A DNA stretch of 64,000 bases from assembly GCA_013396655.1 (NCBI GenBank), contig WBMV01000451.1:248001-312000 (forward strand), written 5' to 3'. The notes under the pieces were generated by a model, which was not told the origin of the DNA, searched no databases, and was given only the letters and a program-made list of their open reading frames with translations. The stretch's first letter is position 1. Every line of letters starts with the position of its first letter. The DNA is from Campylorhamphus procurvoides. Taxonomy: Eukaryota; Chordata; Aves; Passeriformes; Dendrocolaptidae. Positions 1-11,300 of the stretch are shown here, piece by piece. The translations under genes and the position numbers were made by a program.

Positions 1-750
1 CCTGATGAAGCCTTTTGCATAGCCTTTTACCTTTTGCTTTCAGGAAAAGGCAAGCAGCTGCTTTCAGGGTCCAAATCAATGTCTTTCCATGCGTAATATA
101 GCAACATACAGAAGAGAATGATTCATCTTATAATTTCTTGTGAAAAGAAACATATTGGTGTCTTTTGAAGCTATATATCATAGTCATGCTGTCAATCTAC
201 AGACAGAGGTAAGCAGGCTAATAGATGTGGCACATTTGAAAAGAAAAAATATGTTTTGGAAAGTTCAATTGAATGATAAAAGCAATAAATACGGCAAACA
301 GAGTCCTTTACTCAGCACACTTCTGCTTTTGACATAGTTTGTTAAATTTAGTTCAAGACAGAAAGAAAGTAGATAAGTGCTGAGTATTAGTTGGGTGCCA
401 CATTTCTGTATACTTTCCTTATTAGGAAGGATAAGTTTATAGTCCAAAAGCAGACAGATGTAAAGAGGCCAAAACTCCTGCGGCAAAATTATCTTAGTCT
501 TTTCCAGCATTATGAAATACAAGCATTTCCTTCTATGCTGTCTTGTACCTGAAGTACATTCATTTTCCACTATTTTGCACATTCATGGCCTCATTCTCTT
601 CTAAATATGCAACTCTACCGAGTTCCACAGAATAAAGTATAAGTGGCATAAAGCAGTGGGAAAATAAAAATTATCTCCCTGTGCAGTAACACCTTGTTCT
701 CTCATAATACTAACCCTGAATAAATATATGGACAAATTAACTGGACATAC
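1..750 (-). other. PUS7L intron, left edge
   Basis: AT-rich sequence after coding exon 5. I looked for the next expected exon (the segment starting DAKGTLS in human) and did not find it. No recognisable repeat. Confidence 0.6.
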
Positions 751-832
751 CAGTTTGAAGGAAGTATCTCTTTGCGTTGTTTACAGGATCATCAGTATCT
801 TCAGGTGTGAAGAATAACTTCACAGCTTTCAC
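751..832 (-). CDS. PUS7L: PUS7L coding exon 5
   Basis: Acceptor TTAAAG|GTG and donor ACTG|GTATGT. It encodes VKAVKLFFTPEDTDDPVNNA and then KRYFLQT, matching the segment after the second TruD motif in human PUS7L (recalled). It ends in phase 1, so the next exon is off the left edge. Confidence 0.9.
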
Positions 833-3800
833 CTTTAAAGAACAATATTAATAACTTTTTTTTTGCAGTTAAATATAACTATTTGTCAACTAAACAGACA
901 ATCATGCATCTAATGTATTCTGCAAGCTCTCAAAATTCTACCCGTTCTTTAAGGACAAAATCAAATCCTTCCTTTCACAGAAAATGCCATGAACCACAGA
1001 ACAATGGCTGTGCTCCTTCTTAGATTAAAGACAGGTTTTAGTCACCCAGAAGACAAAGACAGTTTTCAAAGCTCTGTGAGAAATCCGCCACTCTTCATCA
1101 TCATCCACTTAAAACTTCTCCACTTTAAATTGTCATCATTCTATCCTGAACAGGAATGTTCCTTCTTTCCCTCCTGAATACTTAATGCAAAATTTATACT
1201 GAACACTTACCACAATCTCATACAGACAGGGATGGCAATCTTTTCAGGTTTTTTTCAATCCTGATCTGTATTAGATTAGATGACACTGTGACAAAAAAAA
1301 CACTACCACAATCTCTGCTAATTGCAATGTCAATGGAGCCACACAATTTACTAGCACTTACACCAACCTGTGACACCTGGTTCTTTTCCTCCTTTGTACT
1401 GGACTATGCAAGCACATACTGGTACATTTTTATTATAAATAGTAGTTCCTACCTGTTTTCAATTAAAGTATCTGGGTTAAGACTAGAGATTTAAATCATT
1501 ACTCCTCAAGGACTGGCACCTGGTACCAACTGCTAGTATACCAGATATCAAATGTCAACTACATCAACAGTAACTTTCATGGGCTGCCCTCAAATCTTGA
1601 TTCTTGGAAGATAAGTTCTCCTGACTTTTCTTAGAACCAAAACAAGATTAGAAGAACAGGATACTCAGGTATCTTTTTGACTTTGTAGTACCTGATTCAT
1701 CTTTAGACCTGTGCCAAGTACTGTATCATATACATTGAAAAATTCTTATGAATTATTGCTTAAGAAATAAACTCTCCTTAGCTTACATGGGAGCAATCAC
1801 TCAGAACTGAGAATTTGGGAACATAGCCAAGGAATAATGGAAAGTAGCAATCTTTTCCATATAGCAGATAAATTACTATGGTATTGAAAAAGCAAATCCA
1901 TTCTTACGAACCTATGTGACATTTTTAAGAAGTAAACACACCCCCAGCAGGATAAAGAGGCTACAAGTTAGGAGGCGATCAGAACCACAAATAAACATTG
2001 TATAAAGACTGCTTCATTTCCAACCCTGTATGGAATGCAACCTCCTTCCTGCCAAGTCACGTGACAATCACAATCATGTTCCAATCACACAGAGAAAATT
2101 CACTTCCTGAACTATTTAAAGCTGCACCTGCTGTTTAAAAAAGATTTTTTGTTTCAGTATGAAGATCTTCATGCTTATGTTGTTGTCAAAACCGATCTTG
2201 CAATTGCTTCCAGCACACAGATGGGTTCATCCCACAAATGAAATTGTTCACTGGGAAGGTCAACTCTAGCATCAGATATCTCAACAGTAAAGTAAAATTG
2301 TCTTGACAGTAACTCCTTAAATTACAAAATGCAAATACCATTTTTTCACTCAGTAAAGCCAATCCTATTTGATCTGTCTGAACAATTTGTCCTTGTCCAA
2401 ATCGCTGAGGTCCATAGTAATTTACAAAACCTTTTGTCTAGAATGATAAAGAAAAAACATGTCAAAAGCATGAAAGTACCAGGTACAATTAGTAAGATTA
2501 TGCATAGAACACAGATATATCTATATAATAACAACCCAAATGCATTCAAACCAGGTTTGTTAATCAGAAGTAATATGTAACAAAAGCATAACTCACGATT
2601 CATTACAGTATTTTGGCAGTTGGTTTAGAAATACCTAAAAAGATAGTTAAGTTCTACTGCCTTCACATCACTAAAAAACCCCAGCTAAGTAAAACAAAGT
2701 TATTTCTACATAGTTGATTATTATAAATACAGCTACAGGTCAAGTCAAAACAATTGAGCTTTTTATATGCGTTGGATTATGAAATCTCTACTCAAGCAAC
2801 TGCAGCATAGCCCAGTTAACAAATGGGAACCACTGCTGGACATTTTTTCTTAAAAATGCTGATCTCTTTTCACATAATTTCTATTATTATCATAATATAA
2901 AGGCTAAGAGTGAATACTTCTGCTAATTGGGACTTTAAATCTCCTGATGAGTTCTAGCTCACACATGAGAAGTAAAATCAGTCATCAGTGACCCAATAAG
3001 AGCACCCTTTTCTAGAAAACAGTTAAGTATACTTGGAGTAGACAAGCAAAAAACATATGGTATTTGTTTTGGAAATGGTTATTTAGTTCAAATTACATAA
3101 CATTGCTTTGGACATCCATAGGTCCCATACACAATTTTGTTTCCATGGAAGATGAAAAATCCACAGTTTAGATTAATACACATCCTGTTCTGTCATTCAT
3201 CATCTGACCAGTAACATAAATCTAACAAAGCAAGACACACAATCATAGGAATTTGTTTTCATTTTTTAAACAGCAAAATAAAACAAATCAGATGGAGCAG
3301 AGAGAAAAGCATTACAGGACTAGCTGAATGCCTTTTTCACTAATAAAATTAATTTCCAAAATACATGTAATGTATTTTGCTTTTGCATACTCGATAGTTT
3401 TCACTTAAGACTTTATAACTGGATTGATCTTCTTACAATAATTTGCATTATAGTTACTACTTAGGGCAAGAAAATTAATGCTATAAAAATACCTAAAGTT
3501 TTTCCTTTACATTATTTGCTTTTATTTTTCTTAGTGGTTTAAGCATGTCTGACAAAGGACTTTTCCTCAGGGACTAAGGATAACAGAACCAAAATCTACT
3601 GAATTGCAGGGAATATTCTTTCTCTGATATGGACATTTCATGTGTGTTCAGGCCATGAAAGTTCTTCATCCAAGCCAACCGTGCATGTTCCTCACATGAC
3701 CGAAGAAGGCAACCAGCTGACATGTAAATTGTGCATACATGTGTATATACACATCATATATATGTGTAACTAAATTCTTTCCGTGTCCAACTCCTGCAGT

Positions 3801-6800
3801 GAAACCCATGGCTTTGGTCTCAGGTCTGTGTGGCAATGGCTCACATACACATACTCATTTCCTACCAAATTCCCCATGTCTTTTGCTGCCCTGCTCTGCG
3901 GTCTGCAGTCTGTAACACAGAATGAATTCACCTGTCGTCCCACCTTGGAAGGCAGTTTTACTCCTGACTCCATAAGCAACACAGGAACAACATAAAAGCA
4001 CATTAAAAGAGATAAAAATCAGGAAATACTGCCATTATTGTGCTATTACAAGCATTTTCTTTAAAAGTACTTTTGTTAACTGCAAAGAATTATAACTGTT
4101 TGTTATCAGCAACCATGAGATTTTCTTACCTTAACATTTTCCATTGCTTCAGCTATTCTCTCTTTTAAATCTGCAGAAGAGTCATGACTGTGGTGTTGGA
4201 GATCTCTCACAATTATGTCAAAGTGATTGCCTTTCAGCTGACCAAGTCTAAGGTGCTGGTATGCTGAATGTACATTGTATATTCTTATGCCTTTTTTTTC
4301 CACTTTGTTTTCAATTTCTTTCAACCTAAATAAATAATTTGGAGAAATTACAAACCACCCTCTACTAAAAGTATCCAACTTCTAATAAATATCTTCTTCA
4401 ACTAGAATTAAAAGCCCTTACAAGAATAAAATGGGATGTAAAACAGACTATTAGGAGAAAACCAAAACAAATGCAGATAGAAGTCTTAAAATTTAATTAT
4501 AATCCAGAAACACTTTTTAAATGATTGTATCATTTATGCTTCTATGATATTGACAGATACTGGAATAAAGCAATTCATTGAACTTTCTCACAGTAACTGC
4601 CCTGAATTTGGATTTTATTTTATTGAAACACAGATAATTTATTTACTCTTCAGTTCTAAAACCCTTCTTTACATAAAAAAAAAAGAGTGCTCTAATGGAC
4701 TCTAAAACTTGCTCTTTCTTGGCCAGCCCTAACAAAAACACATTCAGTGCACTGATTCTCTGGGTGTGCTTCCAATGCCTGCAACTGAAAGCACAGCTGA
4801 CAGTTCAAGTCCTTTAAAACATCCACCTGACCTCTCTGTTCTTACGTGTAAATAATAGTTACTTCAAAAATTAAACCTTCATCATAAGAGCTTACATTCT
4901 TAGCAGTATTTTAATAATTTTATAAATTGTTTATTTATAAAATGTATTTATTTCTCCTGTTTCAGTAGTGGCTGGGATGCATTCACCTATTTTGCTTCAT
5001 CATGTAAGCACTAATGCAAAGTGTTGCTCATTATCTCTTGGACAACTGGCCTTACCGACCAGTTTGCAGTGGAATTTTACCACTGATATACACTTATGTT
5101 AGTAATAAATCCCAAAACCATAAATTCTATTTTTCTTCATTCCTCAAGTGCATTTTGTTGCTATGACCAAAGTGCACTAGGAAGTTAAAGCTGAGGAAGA
5201 AATAAGTTATGACTGTGACACTGGAAATTTTTTTTTTGTTACTATGACAAAACCTTAAATATTTTTTTTTAGTCACTGATTTGGCTAAGAAAAGTAACAA
5301 AAATGAGGAACAGAAAAGCACATCTTGTATTATTGACATGTTGTTCTCAATGTATTTTCTGTCCCCAGTTTTTGTAACTTCTTCTTTACTTAGTCTTACA
5401 TTTTTAAACTGGGCAATATCACAGAAGTTGATACTTAGCACTCAAAGACAGCATCTGTCCAAAGTATATTTGTAATTATTTACTTTAGTTTTATAGCTGT
5501 GTAACACGGTTAAGTTGTTGTCTGGGAATCATAGGACAGTATTTTGACAGTATTTGGCAACTTATTGCGTCCTGTAGCATAAACTTCTCGGTTCCAGCTC
5601 GTGGATGGTATTTCAGAAACTATAAAGTGGATGCAATAAGCATGAATTGCAAGAATACTGTCTCAGATGACAGTAAATACAGAGAATGGCAACACTTTCC
5701 TTCAAATTCCCCACTGTGGGACTTCAGTGCTAAGCTGCATATCCCCTAAAGCCACAAAATATTAAAGCCATTTCCACTGTCCTCTAATACAGGCAAAGGG
5801 AAGTAAGAGCATTCAAAAAGATCACACCAGGCTGATACTTATCAACATATAAAACTATGTGCAAAACTGAATGCACCCAGATTCAAAGTACCTCTCAGGA
5901 GTCACCTTCTTCACAACCATAGGTTGGAAAGTGATTGCCTTCTTATCTTTGATGCCAGTGTAACTGAAGTCTGAAGGAAGAACATCAAGTTCTGCCGCCA
6001 ACAAACCGATTGCTTCTAGTGTTTCTAAATTTTCTTTCTGAAGGGTGAAAGCTGAAACAATCATCTCAGAATTACTAGGAATTTGCACTTCTAAATCATA
6101 GAGGTGTTCTGCCATGACAGATGGGCAGGTTCTTCCCCTCAAACTGTAATAGCATGGAAAGTGCAAAGAAATAGTCCTCCCACCCCACAAAAATAAAGGA
6201 AATAGGACTTTTTCAGCACAGAAAGAGAAAAATAAAGACACAATACACAAAACTTAGAACAAAAAACCCTGCTGCCTTTAGAAACAGTACCTGAATAAAT
6301 GCAACACAGTTTAACAAACAGGCATTGCTGTATTTCTAGAAATGTTCTCTGTATCATAAACCAATTGCTTGTAGGAATGAGATCATAAGTCAAATTTGAC
6401 CTTATTAACTTGTCCAACATCTAGATGCACCTCCTAAAATCACACAAATACTTTCAAGGGAAAGTTAACACACTGAGAATACCACAGTTAGTGCTACAAC
6501 CAAAAGAACTGTAACCATTATCCACTGAGCAGTTACTGCAATTACTGCAGTAACTTGATTCATCCATGTCAATCTCCAGTAATGTAACTACACTGCATTG
6601 ATAATGATTTATTTCAGTATAAACAATGACTACATCAGGCCGATGCATCTTAGAAAAATGTTTCTGTCTTACTTCAGAATACCATACCTGCCACCTTCAC
6701 TAAAAATGTAGTATTTACCTGTATAAACATCTTTTTCTTGGGAACCACCAGCAGGCCTTTTTCTGGACCCGAATTTTTCTCGAAACCGTACCATTATTGA

Positions 6801-7496
6801 CATATTTGCCTGATCATTGCCATCTGCTACAGTAAAAGACTTTGTTTCTAGAAGTTTTCCGAATTTTCTATTGATAAAGTGATGAACTACTTTTCTGTGC
6901 TCTTTGTTTCCATCAGGCTCAAAAGAAAAGGTCGAATTTCCCAGTTTTGCATCTAAAAATCTGAAAAAGTCACTTGTTTCCTTTTCAGTCACTAACTGAG
7001 AAAGCTCTCTGTAATCAGCGTTTCCTTTCACGATCATTTCATCGCCCTTTGTAACAGTGACTAGAAAAGGGAATTTCTGCCTAACAGCACTGTGTAAATC
7101 CGCTCGACTCTTCTTGTCCGGCCTCGGTCCCAGCGAGAACTCCCCAGCGCCCGCACTCGCGTTCTCTCCCGAGCCCCACTCCTCCTTCAGATCGCAGGCG
7201 AATTTACCGAGCAGCTCGCTCAGGGGGTTGCCGAGTAAGGCCTCCAGCTGCGCGGCTCCCCCCAGGCCGCACCCGGGCTCGGGCGGTGCCTCAGGCGGGT
7301 TTCGGCCCGGCGATGGGGCAAGGCCGACCCCTGCCCTCCCCCTCCGCTCCTTGGGCCCCCGGGGCCGCTCCGCCCCGCTGTCCCCAAGGAAGCCCGCGGG
7401 CACCTCGAGTTCTGTCACCACGAAGTCGCCGGGAGAGTTTTTGATGGTGCCGCGGAAGCCGGTGTGCGCCGTCAGGAAACTGAAGGAGGGCAGCAT
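751..7496 (-). CDS. PUS7L: PUS7L, pseudouridine synthase 7-like (TruD family), 5' five coding exons, partial
   Basis: TruD-family enzymes isomerise uridine to pseudouridine in RNA; the targets of this paralogue are poorly defined. Five exons join in phase on the minus strand: 7496-6719, 6051-5892, 4325-4130, 2437-2339 and 832-751, giving 438 codons plus one base. The family usually has about 700 residues, so the C-terminal third lies off the left edge. The TruD active-site block is seen as SYTGIKDKKAITFQ with the presumed catalytic aspartate at residue 295. The second TruD block, NYYGPQRFG, lies at residues 384-392, and LRLGQLKGNHFD at 338-349. The N-terminus (GFRGTIKNSPGDFVV) aligns with human PUS7L from memory. 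The start ATG has a G at -3 and sits in a CpG island. Residues of about 35-100 are unusually Gly/Pro/Arg-rich, matching the GC-rich DNA of the promoter island. Its neighbour IRAK4 starts head to head, as in human. Confidence 0.95.
2339..2437 (-). CDS. PUS7L: PUS7L coding exon 4 (NYYGPQRFG motif)
   Basis: 33 codons, phase 0 at both ends, acceptor TCTAG|ACA and donor ATG|GTATTT. It carries VNYYGPQRFG, the second TruD signature. The open frame is short and easy to miss. Confidence 0.92.
4130..4325 (-). CDS. PUS7L: PUS7L coding exon 3
   Basis: Acceptor TTTAG|G and donor AAG|GTAAGA. Encodes residues 313-378, including LRLGQLKGNHFD, a stretch conserved across TruD proteins. Ends in phase 0. Confidence 0.93.
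5892..6051 (-). CDS. PUS7L: PUS7L coding exon 2 (TruD catalytic motif)
   Basis: Acceptor TTTCAG|CT and donor GAGAG|GTACTT. Entered in phase 1, it reads AFTLQKENLET and then the GIKDKKAIT block with the presumed catalytic D295. The open frame continues upstream to another AG near 6144, but that acceptor has the wrong phase for exon 1. Confidence 0.93.
6719..7496 (-). CDS. PUS7L: PUS7L coding exon 1
   Basis: Encodes residues 1-259 plus the first base of codon 260. The donor reads ACAG|GTAAAT. It contains the conserved NSPGDFVV and RQKFPFLVTV segments. The 5' half is very GC-rich because it lies in the CpG island. Confidence 0.93.
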
Positions 7497-8250
7497 GGCC
7501 GCGGCCTAACGGCACGGCACTACCCTGCCCTGCCCCACCCCGCCCGCGACAGCACGGGGTGGAAAACGGGGAGAGGCGGATCAGCATCAGCTGCTACAGA
7601 GGAGGCTGCTGGAAGGCGGGGCGGGATGCGGGGATACAGGAAGGGATGCGCGACGGGCCGCCAGGGGGCGCCACGACCCTCCCGGGAAAAGGGGCCCGCG
7701 GATGTTTCCAACTTCCCCAGCTCCGGGGGGGGAAGAGAACGAAGAAACGCGCCCCCCCCCCTTGGGCGGACATGGGGCGCGCCGGGGGGCGGGACACCCC
7801 GAGCAGCCTATGGGGAGGCTGGACGGGAGCGGCCACTTCCGCTTTTCCTCCCTGCACTGGGGCGAGGCCCCGCCCTCTTAAAGGGGACGTGGTGCTCGCG
7901 GAGCTCCCCGCGGGGCGGTGGGGTGGGAACAACTCCCGGTATCTCCCGCCGCGGTTCCGGGGCGGAGCGCTCTCTCGTCTACCGGCAAGGGCGGGCGGGA
8001 GCTGCGCTGTGGGAGCCGACAGCGGGCGGGCCGGCGGTGGGAGAGGGTGTGGGAGCCGTGAGGACCGGCCGGCGGTGGGAGCGGTGAGTCCGGGCCGGGG
8101 CCGGGCGTACCCAGGCGGTGACGGCGCCGCGGGTGTCCGCAGGCGCTGAGGGCGCCGAGGATGAGCGAGCCCCTGACGGCCGCCACGCGTGTGCGCTGCC
8201 TGAGCTACGGCGTGGTGCGGCGGCTGGCGGACTACATCGACCCGCAGGAG
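7090..8250. promoter_or_regulatory. CpG island, shared PUS7L/IRAK4 bidirectional promoter
   Basis: Very GC-rich and CpG-dense sequence spans the first coding exons of two head-to-head genes and the 664 bp between their ATGs. Within it, ACTTCCGC at about 7835-7842 fits an ETS/GABPA-type site, a motif common in bidirectional promoters. No TATA box is apparent. Transcription start sites cannot be fixed from sequence alone. The long open frames across this island on both strands are composition artefacts. Confidence 0.8.
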
Positions 8251-8321
8251 GGATGGAAGAGACTTGCCGTGGATATAACCAACCCGTCCGGTGAAGGCAG
8301 ATACAGCCAGATGCATATAAG
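8161..8321 (+). CDS. IRAK4: IRAK4 coding exon 1 (death domain N-terminal half)
   Basis: Encodes residues 1-53 plus two bases. It contains [14 protein letters not shown], which matches the human death domain nearly residue for residue. Donor ATAAG|GTCC. Confidence 0.95.
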
Positions 8322-11300
8322 GTCCAATATAAAAGTCATGTAACCGCGTGTATTACCCTTTTACTATAAGTACCTTGTCCATCCCATCCCATTACTGTAA
8401 CTTGCTCCAGTTTGCGTGCCTGTAGGTACTTGTAGCTTATAGTGCCGTTTCCTGAGGGAACTCGAGGTAATTACTCCTAATTGTTCTGCAGCTCAGTTTT
8501 TAGACAAGCTCGAGAAAATTGACTAAGGAAATTAGCATTAATTAGAGCCACAGACATGTATTTTTAGCAATACAGCATTGGCTGTGTAATTCTCTGTGCC
8601 CTACAGACTAGTAAACCTTGATCTCATAGAGCCCGAGAGACAGCTGGATTGAGACTCCCAATTCACAAGTTCCCACGAGAGTGCCCAACGAATGTGGAGA
8701 GCCTGTGGCATAAAACAAGTTTATCTGAGAAGTAATGCAGGCAGTACTTACTAGTGTCTTGTTGCTTGAAGGGTTTGTTGAATCCTAAAGCTGTTTCCAA
8801 GGTTATGAGATTTTAAATGCTGTATGTATCATCTTGGGCTTCCAGTCTTGTGTAGTGATGTTAGCATTAAATCTTTGTTTGTCTTTCTTTAATAGCAGTA
8901 AATCAGAATCCTAGATGTCAATTTCTGCTTAATGACCATCTCATATTCAAAATGAAGTGTGAATGCCAAATGGACAGAAAACAATTATTTTTCGGTTTCA
9001 TATGTTTCTGACTTACCCTCTGTTTCTTGCTGGCATTCTCTAATCATTTAGTCTCATGTGCCAGTATATAATGAGTCCTAGACAAAAATGCTGAAGCTAT
9101 GTATACATGTCTTTACCTTACTTTTCCCCATATTTTGCATATTTTTCCTCTGATTTTGAATGTCTTTGTGACTTTTAGCTGTATTTTCAGAAGGTTTGGG
9201 AATTCGTACAGTACATTCAGGGGGTTTATTCAGTGTGGGATTTGGTTTGGTTCTTTTGGGATTTTTTTTCTTTTTGTAATTTGTCTTTGGTCTCTTTCCC
9301 TTCTTGAGGTTCTTGAAGTCACTTTTTTTTTAATGTTGGCCTTAATTTATCTTTTAAGGAGATTTGAGGCATTTGTACAAATGGGAAAGAGCCCCACATG
9401 TGAGTTGCTTTATGACTGGGGAACAACAAACTGTACAGTTGGTGATCTTGTGGATCTGCTTATGAGGAATCAGTTCCTAGCACCAGCAAGCCTTTTGCTT
9501 CCAGGTAACTATTGCACATTTTGGTACTGTGATCTGAGTTTTCTAAGATGCTAAAGAGCTCACAGTAACTTGAAAATCAGAAAGGATTAGATCAAAATAA
9601 CCAAAAGTGGATATATTTTCCAGTTTCTATTACTTGTAATAACAGTTTAAATAAGAGTTTCAAGTTTCAGTAAGAATGCTGAAGCTTACACATGGTGGCA
9701 GAATATAACCTTCTCATAATGCTTACTCATCTCTCCTAATTTTAAAAAGTACTGGCATTAATATTACTTAGGTTTTTTTTCCTGGTTCCTAATGTAGTTA
9801 ACACTTTTTCTAAATTCTATTTTCAGAAGCTGTAAGGACGCAACAAGAAGTTACATTACCTCTTTCTTCACAGGAAACCTTGCCTCTACATGAGAAACAA
9901 CTACCTGTACAAGAAAAAGAAGTGGCATCTGTAAACCCTGTTTTAGCTCGGAGTACTGAGAAGCAACATTCAGATTATTCCTACTTAAGTAAAGAAAACA
10001 ACAGCTCCCAGTCCAGTAACACAGGTAGCCAATTACTTAGCTAGAATTAAGTACTAGTTTTTTTGCTGCTCTGTCCTCCACCCCATGTGAAATAAATCAT
10101 AGCAATGCAGGAGAGTGATGACTCTGTTCCTGTCATTGTTCATCTGTGGGAAAAGGCATCTTTCCCCTTGCCAATAAGTCACCTACCATGATGGAAGACC
10201 TGACTGTTAGTTAAATTGCAATTTATTTTGTGCCACATGTAATTCTGTTGCCTTTTTCCAGTCCTTATTTTGTAGACTGTTCAGCAACTTAGGTTTTAAA
10301 GCTGGATTTTATATGTCAGAAATGACCAAGAATGCTGGAGAAAAAATGACTGAAGTAGGCATTTTAGGAGAGTGAATGGTTGGTCTATTCCTTCCTAAAG
10401 ATCTACTTTTGGGTAACTGGCAGAAACATGATGTGATATAGGTGTATTTTTTTTATATCTAAGGCAGTGTGAATCTCTGTGATCTGCTGCACATTTAATT
10501 TCTATTACCTGTATTACAAATATGAACAAAAAGTAGAATCAAAAGGCTGGTACAGTGCTAGTTGTGAAGAAAATTATGATAACTAGTTATTTATATTTGT
10601 CTGCCTTTTATTTTTTTCCTGGTATGTTCTTCACAAATCTGGAAGTAGAGCTCCACTGTGTCAGGATTTGTGTGGTAGCAAGTTTTTGTTTTAATAGAAC
10701 TGAAGCAGGACACCTATTCAATACACTTGTTCCTTAAGTGAAATCAGAGTTTTGTGCTAAGTGTCAAATATGTCTTTCAGATTTCCATAATTTTCTGTTT
10801 CATGACTTGGAAAGCATTACAAATAATTTTGATGCCCGACCAGAATCTGCTGGAGGTCATAAACTGGGAGAAGGTGGCTTTGGCATTGTGTTCAAAGGCT
10901 ACATCAATGGCAGAAATGTGGCTGTCAAGAAGCTCGTTGCTGTGAGTTGTCATGGGTATTTTTTATTCTAATGACTTGTGTACTTTATAGTATAGACCTA
11001 TTTATCATGTTGATTGTGGAAAGTGTTGAATAACATATTTCAAAAAAGTGTCACTATGTCATCATGACTGTGCTGAAACTGGATCCATTGGTCCAATAAT
11101 ACTGTGTTCCAAGGAATTAAAAGTCACGTTTTGATAATTTATTTTTGAGCTGGGTAAAAAAGGTATTGTAAACAGCTAACTAGTTGTTAACATATAATTA
11201 ATCTAAGGAAAGGTTCACAATTCCAGGGGGGGTTTTTAATGAACAACTGAATTTTAGTATGGCCAGTGATGTTAATGTTAAAAACTTCCTTTTGTAGATG

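Larger units (their letters stand above)
833..6718 (-). other. PUS7L introns 1-4 (between the listed exons)
   Basis: The four introns are at 6052-6718, 4326-5891, 2438-4129 and 833-2338. All are AT-rich, with no CR1 or LTR copy that I recognise, in contrast to the other genes here. The open frames in them are not supported by splice phase or homology. Confidence 0.6.

Noticed and set aside
1..130. Possible sixth PUS7L exon at the left edge
   Set aside because: The minus-strand translation has no resemblance to the expected DAKGTLS segment.
5855..6250. PUS7L exon 2 extended upstream to an acceptor near 6144
   Set aside because: Entering at that AG from exon 1 gives the wrong phase and a stop. 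The TTTCAG at 6052 restores phase and yields AFTLQKENLE as expected.
7464..8316. Open frames of about 200-240 codons on both strands between PUS7L and IRAK4
   Set aside because: Composition artefacts of the shared CpG island, Pro/Arg/Gly-rich with no family match.
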